Source of the DNA: Streptomyces sp. NBC_00513
GTDB lineage: Bacteria > Actinomycetota > Actinomycetes > Streptomycetales > Streptomycetaceae
Direction of reading: 5' to 3'
NCBI RefSeq assembly: GCF_041431415.1
Contig: NZ_CP107845.1
Coordinates: 6,634,001 to 6,698,000 of the forward strand
Length of the DNA stretch: 64,000 nt
Shown: piece after piece, positions 16,312-24,107 of the stretch
How positions within the stretch are numbered: the first letter of the stretch is position 1
How the letters are laid out: every line of letters starts with the position of its first letter
Translations under genes and position numbers: made by a program
The notes under the pieces: generated by a model
What the model was told of the DNA's origin: nothing
Seen by the model: only the letters and a program-made list of their open reading frames with translations
Database searches by the model: none

Positions 16312-16487
16312 CCGGGCCGGACCGGGCCGGGCCGATCCGCACGACACGGCTTCCCACGCACGGCCTCCCACGCGGGGCGTCCCACGCGGGGCGTCGCACG
16401 ACACCGATCCGCGGATCCGGTCGGTGACCACGGGGAGCGCCGCCGGCCCGGAGGCCCGGAGGCTCGCCGGCTCGCCGCCGAGCGGGC

Positions 16488-17768
16488 TCAGCGAGCGACC
16501 GCGGCCTCCACGGGTGGCGAGACGACCGGCGGCCTGACCTCGTACGCCTCCGAGGAGACGTAGACGGTCACCCGCGGCGGGCGACCGAGCTGGTGGGCGA
16601 GCCCCACGTAGGCGATGAGCCCCACCCCGTCGCGCAGATCCCGGGAGGTGGCGGCGGACAGCGACCGGACGAGCGGGGCGGTGTCCATGCCGTGGCGGCC
16701 GAGCACGGCCAGCGCCCGATCGAGGGCCTCGCCGTCGTGTCGGGCGTAGTCGCGGATCGGGACGTAGAGCGTGAAGCCGCTCGGCCGTCCGGTCGCCGTC
16801 TCGGTGAAGGCGTGGCAGGACTGGACGGGCCGCCGCCGCGGTCGCGCGATCCGCCCGTCCTCGACGTCGAGGTCGTCGAGGTCGGGGACGTGACCGGCCG
16901 CCATGCGGAAGAAGGTCGTGACCTCCGTCTCGCCGGGGCCGCCGTCCACGCGCGACAGGCCGGCCGCCTCCGCGGCCGTCAGGTCGTGGTGCGCGAGGTA
17001 GACCTTGACCCGGGGTTCCTCCCAGGAGCCCAGGTCCAAGGCGAAGAAGAGGTGACGGTCGCCCTGCGGTAACGCCGTGAACGCCTTCCGGTGGCCGAGG
17101 CGACGCAGGGCCTCGCGCACCGTCTCGGCGGAACGTTCCTGCCCGGATGCCGCCGGGTTCAGATACACCTTGATCTTGGGGATTCCGCCGGGGAGGAGTT
17201 CCAGCGCGCACCAGAGCGCCAGCGGACCCTGCGGATTCGGCGGGAAGAACAGGTCCTCCAGTTCGTCCAGCCGCTTCGTGTCGAATCCCCACCGCCCCGC
17301 CATCTCGCGGAACACCCGCAACCCGGTCCGCCCGTTCTCCGCCAGACTGCCGGCGCCGTACCCGGGCTCCAGCAGCACGCGCAGGGTCGGTTCGGCGTGC
17401 GCCACGAAGGAGAGCGAGAACTCCACCGGCGAGTGGTCGTCGGAGAGGAACGAGTGCTCGGGAGGCGGCAGGTCGAGTGACCGTTCCGCGACGGGGCCGA
17501 GCGCCGCGAGCAGTGTTCGCGCGTAGGACGCGGAGTCGGCGCCGTTCAACCCCGCGGCCTCGCAGAGCCGCAGGGCCTGTCTCGCCGCATGAGTACCGAG
17601 CGTTCCCCCGAGGGTCTCCCTCGGGGGAACAGTCCGTGGGGCGCTCACCGACCCTCCCCCCACCGACGGGAGCGCCCAAGAAGATACCCGCCTGGAGGGG
17701 CGGGTATCGAGGGTTCCCTGTTCGGTGAGGTGTTGCAGCACCGCGGCGTCGTCGGATATCTGGTCCAC
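16488..17768 (-). CDS. DMATS-family aromatic prenyltransferase (tryptophan type)
   Basis: 426 aa from GTG 17768. It belongs to the bacterial tryptophan dimethylallyltransferase family (ABBA fold): SFLSDDHSPVEFSLSF, PTLRVLLEPG, LADLFFP-like ELEDLFFPPNPQGPLALWC, PKIKVYLNPAA, PRVKVYLAHHDL, SGFTLYVPIRDYARHD and PRVTVYVSSEAY. The repeated (K/T)VY motifs line the diphosphate pocket. It transfers a dimethylallyl group to the indole ring of Trp or a related aromatic. The GTG has a near-perfect site (GGGAGGTG), yet the first 40-45 residues are not family-like and hold two perfect palindromes; GTG 17648, after GGGGGAGGG, is an alternative start giving a normal 386-aa enzyme. It lies 104 bases downstream of the conservon P450. 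Confidence 0.88.
   Translation of the reverse strand: MDQISDDAAVLQHLTEQGTLDTRPSRRVSSWALPSVGGGSVSAPRTVPPRETLGGTLGTHAARQALRLCEAAGLNGADSASYARTLLAALGPVAERSLDLPPPEHSFLSDDHSPVEFSLSFVAHAEPTLRVLLEPGYGAGSLAENGRTGLRVFREMAGRWGFDTKRLDELEDLFFPPNPQGPLALWCALELLPGGIPKIKVYLNPAASGQERSAETVREALRRLGHRKAFTALPQGDRHLFFALDLGSWEEPRVKVYLAHHDLTAAEAAGLSRVDGGPGETEVTTFFRMAAGHVPDLDDLDVEDGRIARPRRRPVQSCHAFTETATGRPSGFTLYVPIRDYARHDGEALDRALAVLGRHGMDTAPLVRSLSAATSRDLRDGVGLIAYVGLAHQLGRPPRVTVYVSSEAYEVRPPVVSPPVEAAVAR
17602..17630 (-). repeat. Perfect 13-bp hairpin near the prenyltransferase start
   Basis: GTTCCCCCGAGGG (17602-17614), 3-base loop, CCCTCGGGGGAAC (17618-17630). It lies within codons just downstream of the alternative start GTG 17648. 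A stem this strong would block translation or cause pausing. Confidence 0.8.
17683..17708 (-). terminator. Terminator-like hairpin inside the prenyltransferase 5' region
   Basis: Perfect 10-bp stem GATACCCGCC (17683-17692) and GGCGGGTATC (17699-17708) with a 6-base loop. On the transcribed (minus) strand it is followed by TTCTTGG, a short T-rich tract, so it resembles an intrinsic terminator. It sits between the two possible start codons (17768 and 17648), suggesting attenuation. Confidence 0.5.
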
Positions 17769-17872
17769 GACACCTCCCTTGCCTCGTAAGTGACATCGAA
17801 CAACGCGATGCTCACTACCCTTGAGGAGGAACGCTCATGCGGCGGCGGGAGGACCGGTGGAAGTGGACTTGA

Positions 17873-19222
17873 TCACCTGGTGAGCCAGTTGAGGAACTGG
17901 CTCCACTTGCCGCTGTGTTCACGTCGGTGACTCGCCACGCCCGGGTCCTGGCTCGTTGACGCCCCGGCGCGCGCCTGCGGCGCGCTCTCGCGGGCCGTCT
18001 CGAACGGCGTGAACCTGGTGGGCAGCGTGGCGAGGCCGCGGTTGAACGGACCCGGGCGCCACACCAGGCTGTCCTCCGGCACGGAGAGTTCGACGTCCGG
18101 GAGCCGGTTGAGGAGGTTCTCGATGGCGGTGACGGTGATCTGCCGGGCGGGCTCCTTCGACGGGCAGGCGTGGGGGCCCGCGCTCCAGGCCAGGTGGGCC
18201 CGGTTGCTGCCGGCCTGACGTGCGGCCGTCAGCGCCGGCCCGGTGTTGGCGGCCGCGAAACTGACCAGCATCAGATCGCCCGCCTGCACCTTCTGCCCGG
18301 CGAACTCCATGTCGGAGGACGGGTAGTGGGGTGCGAGGTTCTGCATGGGAGGGTTCTCCCACAACGTGTCGTCGAGGGCCTCGTCGATCAGGCCGCCCTT
18401 GTGGGCGTACGCGTCGTGGGTGAGCAGCCGGTGCAGGGTGTTGCCGATCAGGTTCCGCAGCGGTTCGTTGCCCGCCACCAACAGCAGGGCGAGCTGATGG
18501 ACCATCTCCTCGTCGGTCAGCTTCGCCTCGTGCTGCATCAGCCACGAGGTGACGTCCTCGCCAGGCTTGGCACGCTTGAGCGCCACCAGTTCACCGACGG
18601 CCCCGTACAACACCTCGACGGCCCGCTCCGCGTTGACGCCGTCGAACATGCCGGTGATGCCGAACAGCACGCGGTCGCCGATGTCGGCGGGGCAGCCGAA
18701 GAGTTCGTTGAACACGAACAGCGGCAGCTGCTTGGCGTAATCGCCGAGCAGGTCGGCCGAGCCACGTGAACCGAACTGCGAGACAAGGTAGTTGGACACC
18801 TGTTCCGTGCTGCGCGCCAGCCTGCGCGAGTCGACGCGGCCCATGCTGTCCGTGATGGCCTGACGCAGCCGCAGGTGCTCGACGCCGTCGCTGAACATGC
18901 AGTTGGGGCGGTACGAGAGCACGGCCGCGACCGGGTTGTCCGGGCTGATCCGACCCTCGTTCAACTCCCGCCAGCGGCGGGCGTCCTTGCGGAAGGAACC
19001 GGAGTCCTGGAGCAGTTGCAGGGCCGTCGAGTAGTCGGTGACGAGGGTGGCCTCCACCCCGGGAGCGAGCTCCACGGGAGCGGTGGGCCCGTAGTGGCGC
19101 AGATAGGTGTAGTACGCCTGGGGATCGGCCGCGAACCCCGGTCCGTGCAGCGGCACCCGGCCGCCGACCTGGTGAGCGGGGCACCCGGGCGGGGGAACGG
19201 GTGCGGTGTGTTGAGCGTCCAT
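17873..19222 (-). CDS. Conservon-associated cytochrome P450 (CYP157-like, no ExxR)
   Basis: 449 aa. Heme-binding loop HLAWSAGPHACPSKEPAR contains the Cys ligand. The I-helix reads LLLVAGNEPLRNLIGNTL, and the K-helix region reads EALDDTLWENPPMQNLAPHY. The usual ExxR of the K-helix is replaced by DTLW, as described for the CYP157 family of streptomycete conservons. ATG 19222 follows the GTPase gene by a few bases. It is the last gene of the cvnABCD-P450 set, a membrane-linked G-protein-like signalling complex; the P450's substrate is unknown. The prenyltransferase gene follows in the same direction. Confidence 0.9.
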   Translation of the reverse strand: MDAQHTAPVPPPGCPAHQVGGRVPLHGPGFAADPQAYYTYLRHYGPTAPVELAPGVEATLVTDYSTALQLLQDSGSFRKDARRWRELNEGRISPDNPVAAVLSYRPNCMFSDGVEHLRLRQAITDSMGRVDSRRLARSTEQVSNYLVSQFGSRGSADLLGDYAKQLPLFVFNELFGCPADIGDRVLFGITGMFDGVNAERAVEVLYGAVGELVALKRAKPGEDVTSWLMQHEAKLTDEEMVHQLALLLVAGNEPLRNLIGNTLHRLLTHDAYAHKGGLIDEALDDTLWENPPMQNLAPHYPSSDMEFAGQKVQAGDLMLVSFAAANTGPALTAARQAGSNRAHLAWSAGPHACPSKEPARQITVTAIENLLNRLPDVELSVPEDSLVWRPGPFNRGLATLPTRFTPFETARESAPQARAGASTSQDPGVASHRREHSGKWSQFLNWLTR

Positions 19223-19230
19223 GTCTGCTC

Positions 19231-19824
19231 CTAGCGAGCGCGGTCCAGCAAATAGCGGACGAGTGTGATCAATGCGTCGGCCGACGACTTGGGGTCGCGC
19301 GCGTCGCACGTGACGACCGGGGTGTCGTCGAGCAGGTCCAGCGCCTCGCGCAGGGCCCGTTCCGCGCGATCGGGCGTTCCGTCGAAGCGGTTGACGGCGA
19401 TCGCGTAGTCGAGGCCGTACTGCTCGATCAGGTCGATCACGGCGAAGGAGTCCGCCAGTCTCTCGGGATCCACCAGCACCAGCGCGCCGAGCGCGCCACG
19501 TGCCATGTCCTCCCACATCTGTACGAACCGCAGCTGACCGGGGGTCCCGAACAGGTACAGCACCACGCGTTCGCTGATCGTCAGCCGGCCGAAGTCCATG
19601 GCCACCGTGGTGGTGGTCTTGGTTCGCACTCCCTTGAGGTCGTCGAACGACTCGCCGGCGCGGGTCATCGTCTCCTCGGTGGACAGCGGAGGGATCTCCG
19701 ATATCGCGCCGATGAAGGTGGTCTTGCCCACGGCGAAGTGACCGACGACGAGGATCTTCACGGCCGTCTGCGTCGCTCCGTCGCGGACGTACGCCTGCTC
19801 AGCCAAACTTGGTGCGTAGACCAT
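19231..19824 (-). CDS. cvnD: Conservon GTPase CvnD
   Basis: 197-aa Ras-like small GTPase. P-loop VVGHFAVGKTTFIGAISEI, switch region RTKTTTTVAMDFGRL, G3-like LYLFGTPGQLRFVQMW and the base-specifying motif AVNRFDG are all present. It is the output G protein of the conservon: CvnB (roadblock) is expected to act on its nucleotide state and CvnC is an accessory. The start at 19824 overlaps the end of cvnC by 26 bases; a later start is possible. Confidence 0.92.
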   Translation of the reverse strand: MVYAPSLAEQAYVRDGATQTAVKILVVGHFAVGKTTFIGAISEIPPLSTEETMTRAGESFDDLKGVRTKTTTTVAMDFGRLTISERVVLYLFGTPGQLRFVQMWEDMARGALGALVLVDPERLADSFAVIDLIEQYGLDYAIAVNRFDGTPDRAERALREALDLLDDTPVVTCDARDPKSSADALITLVRYLLDRAR

Positions 19825-20176
19825 TCAGCACCTCCTCGAGGATGTGGCGGTCCGTGAGCGTGGCCCGCTGCACGGGAGGACGGGTGATCAGGTAGCCGCC
19901 CTCGGTGAGCGCGGCGAGGACGATCTTCACCACACCCATGGGCAGCCGTGTGTGCCCCGCGATCTCGGCGACCGAGAGGTAGCCCGCCGTACACAGGTCC
20001 AACAGGCCCTGCTCCTCGGGAGACAGCTGGGTCGGACGCTGCTGCCGGTCACCCGCGGCGGTGACCAGGGTGATGAGGGACAGGTGCTCCTCGTCGGGCA
20101 GGCCGCGTCCCTTGGTGATGACGTACGGACGCACTAATTCGGCGGCCTCCGGCTCCAGTTCGTCGAAGCCGTTCAC
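19799..20176 (-). CDS. cvnC: Conservon DUF742 protein CvnC
   Basis: 125 aa from GTG 20176, whose GTGA overlaps the stop of cvnB. DUF742 landmarks: AAELVRPYVITKGRGLPDEE, LSPEEQGLLDLCTAGYLSVA, and a winged-helix-like EIAGHTRLPMGVVKIVLAAL followed by LITRPPVQ. It is thought to be the adaptor/DNA-binding-like subunit of the complex. Confidence 0.92.
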   Translation of the reverse strand: MNGFDELEPEAAELVRPYVITKGRGLPDEEHLSLITLVTAAGDRQQRPTQLSPEEQGLLDLCTAGYLSVAEIAGHTRLPMGVVKIVLAALTEGGYLITRPPVQRATLTDRHILEEVLNGLRTKFG

Positions 20177-20574
20177 GAGTGGACGCCGAGGTTCTCGCGG
20201 GGCGGCGTCGTCAAGGCCTTGCCCAACTGGCCGACGAGCTGCTGCATCCGGAAGGTGATGTCCTGCATGTCGACGTCCGGCGAGGCCGAGACGCCGAGGT
20301 AGGCGCCCTCCCCGGCGGAGATCAGGAAGACCCAGCCGCCGTCGAACTCGACCAGGGTCTGACGCCACTGCAGGTGGCCGCCGTCGACGAAGAACCCGAG
20401 CGAGCGGCTGAGGGACTGCACACCGCTCATCGCGGCGGCGACCGTGTCCGCGTTGTCCTTGTCGAAGTCCTTCGTCCGGGCCATCAGCAGGCCGTCGGCG
20501 GAGACCAGGACCGCGTGCAGCGCCCCGGGTATCTCCAGGGCGCTGTCCAGCATCCATGACAGATCGTTGTTCAC
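20173..20574 (-). CDS. cvnB: Conservon roadblock/LC7 protein CvnB
   Basis: 133 aa. Roadblock/LC7 fold with DLSWMLDSALEIPGALHAVL, SADGLLMARTKDFDKDNADT and a C-terminal MQQLVGQLGKAL helix. These proteins act as GTPase modulators (MglB-like). ATG 20574 overlaps the end of cvnA by 4 bases, giving tight coupling. Confidence 0.93.
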   Translation of the reverse strand: MNNDLSWMLDSALEIPGALHAVLVSADGLLMARTKDFDKDNADTVAAAMSGVQSLSRSLGFFVDGGHLQWRQTLVEFDGGWVFLISAGEGAYLGVSASPDVDMQDITFRMQQLVGQLGKALTTPPRENLGVHS

Positions 20575-21752
20575 GGGACCTCATGTCCTTCGCTGCTCGC
20601 ATCACGTGTGCTGCTCGTCTGACCCGACGACGAGCCCGAGGGTGTGGCCCGTCCGTGGAGCGTGCCCCGCTGGAACGCGCCCATGATCGCCGCGGCTTCC
20701 GCGTCGGAGCGGGTCGCCGACGCCGCGCCCTGGGTGTTGCCGGGCACGATCGCCATCGGCCGCTTGCGGCTGCGCTTGGGCAGGCCGTCGACGGTCGAGG
20801 ACGTGGCCACCGCGTACTCGGGGCCGCCGGGGTGTGCGGCCGACGCGGCGCCGGTCGGAGCCGGGGCCTTGCGCTCCGGCATGCCGGTGAGCAGTTCGTG
20901 CGGCAGGAGGAGAACGGCGCGGACGCCGCCGTACGGTGAGCTGGAGTCCACGGACACCTCGAAGCCGAATCGCTCGCAGAGCACGCCGATCACGGCGAAG
21001 CCGAACTGTGGAGGGTTGCCGAGCCCCGAGACGCCGGAGACCCGCTCGGTCGTCAGGAGTCTCACTGCCCTGGCGCGCTCCTCCTCGTTCATGCCGACGC
21101 CGGCATCGTCGACGACGATGCAAATGCCCTTGGGCACGGTGCGGATGTTGATTTCGACGACGGTGTCCGGGCTGGAATAGCTGGTGGCGTTGTCGAGCAT
21201 CTCGGCGAGGGCCAGTGCCACGGGTTCGACGGCCCGGTGGGTGATGCCGAAGTCGACCTGCGAAAGGATCTCCACCCGCCGGAAATGGCGGATGCGTCCC
21301 TGTGCGCTGCGGACCACGTCATAGACCGAGGCGACGTCGCGCCGGCGCCCCAGCCAGCCGTCACAGAGCACGGCGATGGATTGCGCACGCCGCCCGAACT
21401 GCGAGTTCGTGTGGTCGATCTCCAGGAGGTCCTGGAGAATGACGGACTCGCCGTACTTGCTCTGGAGTCCGGAGATGACCGATTGCTGCTCGGCGGCAAG
21501 ACCTTGGAGTGTCCGCATGGCGGACTTGAGGACGGATTTCGTCGCGTCCTGGGCCTGTTCTTTCTCGGCCTCGACGGATGTGGAGAAACTGTGCTCCAGT
21601 GCGGCGTAATGGTGTGTGAGTTCTTCGAACTCGTGTCTCAGGGCCCGGGTCGCTCTGCGCTGGCGAACAATGATGGCGCCGGCGCCGGCGATGGCGCCGA
21701 CGACGGCGACAAAAAGGGCCCAGAGTACTGGGGTCTGTATGTAATACGTCAT
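20571..21752 (-). CDS. cvnA: Conservon sensor histidine-kinase-like protein CvnA
   Basis: 393 aa. One N-terminal membrane helix (VLWALFVAVVGAIAGAGAII), a coiled-coil-like stretch (EEL..HHYAALEHSFSTSVEA), then a kinase-like region. The ATPase N-box (EMLDNATSYSSPDT), G1 box VVDDAGVGMNEEE and G2-like GLGNPPQFGFAVIGVLCERF are readable. A conserved phospho-acceptor His is not evident, as usual for CvnA. The C-terminal 100 residues are Ala/Ser/Thr-rich and probably disordered. It senses a membrane signal and is the first gene of the conservon operon. Confidence 0.93.
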   Translation of the reverse strand: MTYYIQTPVLWALFVAVVGAIAGAGAIIVRQRRATRALRHEFEELTHHYAALEHSFSTSVEAEKEQAQDATKSVLKSAMRTLQGLAAEQQSVISGLQSKYGESVILQDLLEIDHTNSQFGRRAQSIAVLCDGWLGRRRDVASVYDVVRSAQGRIRHFRRVEILSQVDFGITHRAVEPVALALAEMLDNATSYSSPDTVVEINIRTVPKGICIVVDDAGVGMNEEERARAVRLLTTERVSGVSGLGNPPQFGFAVIGVLCERFGFEVSVDSSSPYGGVRAVLLLPHELLTGMPERKAPAPTGAASAAHPGGPEYAVATSSTVDGLPKRSRKRPMAIVPGNTQGAASATRSDAEAAAIMGAFQRGTLHGRATPSGSSSGQTSSTRDASSEGHEVP

Positions 21753-22232
21753 AAGACTCTCTTCAGGCGACTGACGGCCAGTTGCTGAATTCCGTCAAAT
21801 GCGGGTGGACCGGCGGACCGCCCGTGCCGGGGGTTCTGCCCGGATGGTTCGCCGTGCTCGGAGATGTCGTTTTATGACCATCTGCCGCCCGCAAGTGCGA
21901 TGATCGTATCACTGGGGGTGAACAGGTGATCGACCGTCAACAAGGGGCTTCTTGATGCCCATTGGCTCGATTCGATCGACCTCGCCGTACCTCGTTGAAG
22001 GGCGGGGAGCGCGCGACCCGGTGAGTGTGAGTTCGGGCGCGAGTTCGGTCCGGAATCAACTATTCCGGATTCTGTCGCTCGCGATGTGGCGGCTTTCCGG
22101 TCGCGGGATCGGCGCGGTCTTCTCCGGAGGACCGAGGATCTTCGAAGAACGGGAATTCCGGGCCGAACGGGGTTCCCGCGCGGGCGGTCCTCGCCGCCGG
22201 ATCGTCCACCGACCGCGACAGCGCCCCAGGAC
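21753..22232. other. Conservon upstream region
   Basis: 480 bases with no supported gene. It is notably less GC-rich than the rest near 21870-22090 and should carry the cvnA promoter. It holds the perfect inverted repeat TCCGGAAT-CAACT-ATTCCGGA (22049-22069), which could be a terminator for the small membrane-protein gene to the right or an operator. Other short palindromic pieces (GGAATTCC near 22150) are present. Confidence 0.45.
22049..22069. repeat. Perfect 8-bp inverted repeat upstream of conservon
   Basis: TCCGGAAT (22049-22056), 5-base loop, ATTCCGGA (22062-22069). Located about 300 bases upstream of cvnA and 164 bases past the end of the small membrane-protein gene. Operator or terminator cannot be decided by eye. 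Confidence 0.6.
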
Positions 22233-22493
22233 TCAGGTTCGGCGGCCCCGGCCGACGGCGAAGGCGACGAGCACTCCGGCCAGGGCGGCCCACAGGACGC
22301 CCTCACCACCCGCCTGGATCCAGCCGACGAGGCCGAGGAGGACCGCGGTGCACACCCCCGCCGCGAGGGCCCGGGCATCACGGAGGAAGGTCCACTGGAC
22401 GCGGCCCGCGCCGGGTTCCCTCAGCTCGGCGACGGCGGTCTTGACGACGAGTGCGGCCACCACGATCGCGACCACCACGAGGGTTGTCTCCAC
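22233..22493 (-). CDS. Small three-helix membrane protein, unknown function
   Basis: 86 aa from GTG 22493. Hydrophobic segments TLVVVAIVVAALVVKTAVA, ALAAGVCTAVLLGLVGWIQ and VLWAALAGVLVAFAVGRG suggest three membrane helices, with basic GRGRRT at the C-terminus. No family recognised. It follows the glycosyltransferase gene in the same direction with a gap of about 75 bases and may share its transcript. Confidence 0.6.
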   Translation of the reverse strand: METTLVVVAIVVAALVVKTAVAELREPGAGRVQWTFLRDARALAAGVCTAVLLGLVGWIQAGGEGVLWAALAGVLVAFAVGRGRRT

Positions 22494-22567
22494 TCAGGCT
22501 CCCGAAGTCGGTTCCGCCCCGCCGGCCGGCCGGGGATCGGACGCGCCGATGGAGGTCAGGGGTTCCG

Positions 22568-23992
22568 TCACGGCCGGCGCCGACCGTCTCCTCCTCGTAC
22601 AGGTGACGGTAGACCCTGTCCCGCCGCGACAGAAGTACGGCGCCGCAGCAGGGTGACGGCGAGGACCAGGGCGACCGCGGCGCCGTAGGCGACGTTGCTC
22701 AGCGCCGCCGCGTGGCCGAAGACCGGGGCCAGTACGTAGACGGCGGCGCCCGCGAGCGCCACGCCGAGCCATTCCCAGCGACCGTCCAGGGCCACGAGGG
22801 CGATCAGCAGCAGGGCGTACCAGGAGTACCCGGGAGTGAGGAGCGCGAAGGACCAGCCGACGACCGTCAGCGCCCCGCTCCAGGGCCGCCGAGGGTCCCC
22901 GCGCCACATCACGTGGACGCACACACCCGCCACGGCCACGAGCAGCACGGGCAACGCCCAGCCGTCGGGCAGTACCAGCCGCAGCAGCGAGTACCGGGAC
23001 CCGGACGCCGGGTCCTCGTAACCCTCCTCCTGCACGTAGCCGCCGAGGTAGCCGAGGACGGAGCCGTGCGAGAGGAGGAGGTACGGCAGGTAGGAGAGGG
23101 CGGTGAAGGCCGCTGCGGGCAGGAGCACCACGGCCGCGTCCCGGATCCGGCGAACGCCCGACAGCGCGCCGGGCAGAACGATCGCGGGCAGCAACTTGGT
23201 GGCGACGGCGGCGCCCAGCAGCACCCCGCCGCCGGCCCGCCGCCCCGCCGCCCGGGAGGCGACGAGGCCGAGGCCGACGACCGCGAGGAGCGTGCCCAGC
23301 ACGTCGACGTGCGCGTTGTTCACGGCCTCGACGGCCACGGCCGGACACCAGGCCCAGTACGCGGCCCGACGGAGGTCGCCGCCCCCGCGCCGCAGGATCG
23401 CGAGCAGCGCGCCGGTCACGCCGAGGGAGATCAGGGCGCCGCCGACCTGGAAGGCCTTGTGCCGGGCCCCCTGTGGCGACAACCGGTCGACGGCCAGGAA
23501 GTACGCCTCGGCGACGGGCGGGTAGATGGTGTGGACGCCCGGCCGGTTGATGCGCGTGCAGTGGGGCGCGGCGCCCGCGTGGGGGAGGGGGACGAGGTCC
23601 GGCCCGGTGCAGGCGGCCCCCGTGGGGAAGAGCCACGGGTCGCGCAGCCGCGCGAGCGCCGGATCCCGCGGCGCGTGGTCGTACGGCGGGATCCCGGCGG
23701 ACTGGACGCGGCCGTCCCACGCGTAACGGTACGAGTCGGTACTCGTCCGGGGCGCCGCGACCAGCCCGGTCACGGTGACGGCGACCGCCCCGGCGAGGAC
23801 CAGCGGCACCACGTGGTCGGCCCGGACCCGGCGCAGCGCCACCAGGGCGGCCGCGAACAACAGCCAGCAGACGGCGTACCGGGCGAACAGGCCGACGGGG
23901 TCGGTGAAGACACCGTCGTACCGCACGGTGAGGACGAGCGCCGTCACGAGGGCGGCGAGGGCGGCGGAGGCGAGGGCGGTACGCGGGTTCAC
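22568..23992 (-). CDS. GT87-like polyprenyl-phosphate mannosyltransferase
   Basis: 474 aa integral membrane protein with about ten hydrophobic helices. Features typical of GT-C/GT87 mannosyltransferases are an early TDSYRYAWDGRVQSAGIPPY loop with the acidic D near the first helix, NRPGVHTIYPPVAEAYFLAV, EAVNNAHVDVLGTLLAVVGL and GAAVATKLLPAIVLP. It would transfer mannose from a lipid-linked donor to a cell-envelope glycan. The frame extends further upstream, but GTG 23992 is preferred: it begins just before the first helix and lies 53 bases downstream of the 19-bp element, like the 61 bases at the response-regulator gene. Confidence 0.78.
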   Translation of the reverse strand: MNPRTALASAALAALVTALVLTVRYDGVFTDPVGLFARYAVCWLLFAAALVALRRVRADHVVPLVLAGAVAVTVTGLVAAPRTSTDSYRYAWDGRVQSAGIPPYDHAPRDPALARLRDPWLFPTGAACTGPDLVPLPHAGAAPHCTRINRPGVHTIYPPVAEAYFLAVDRLSPQGARHKAFQVGGALISLGVTGALLAILRRGGGDLRRAAYWAWCPAVAVEAVNNAHVDVLGTLLAVVGLGLVASRAAGRRAGGGVLLGAAVATKLLPAIVLPGALSGVRRIRDAAVVLLPAAAFTALSYLPYLLLSHGSVLGYLGGYVQEEGYEDPASGSRYSLLRLVLPDGWALPVLLVAVAGVCVHVMWRGDPRRPWSGALTVVGWSFALLTPGYSWYALLLIALVALDGRWEWLGVALAGAAVYVLAPVFGHAAALSNVAYGAAVALVLAVTLLRRRTSVAAGQGLPSPVRGGDGRRRP

Positions 23993-24044
23993 AAGGCGCA
24001 AGCGTTCCAGGAAGGGCCCCTCCGACGGGCCCCGACGCCCCTGA

Positions 24045-24063
24045 CGTCCGCGTTTCGTAAGGT
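24045..24063 (-). promoter_or_regulatory. Shared 19-bp element, copy 1 (upstream of GT87 gene)
   Basis: Minus-strand sequence ACCTTACGAAACGCGGACG, preceded by TTGAAC. An identical 19-mer, preceded by TTCAAG, lies in front of the response-regulator gene at 27753-27771 in the equivalent orientation. Probably a binding site for that regulator, or a shared promoter. Confidence 0.65.
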
Positions 24064-24107
24064 GTTCAAGCCGCTCGCGCCCATGGCCGCGGGGGTGTGA
24101 TGGAGAC

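Noticed and set aside
17837..17872. Tiny plus-strand ORF (MRRREDRWKWT) with GAGGAGGA upstream and two Trp codons
   Set aside because: It looks like a Trp attenuator peptide, but no gene follows on the plus strand; the neighbouring genes are on the minus strand. Probably chance.
22494..23720. Arg/Pro-rich frame overlapping the GT87 gene
   Set aside because: Frame-shifted shadow of the membrane protein; composition not protein-like.
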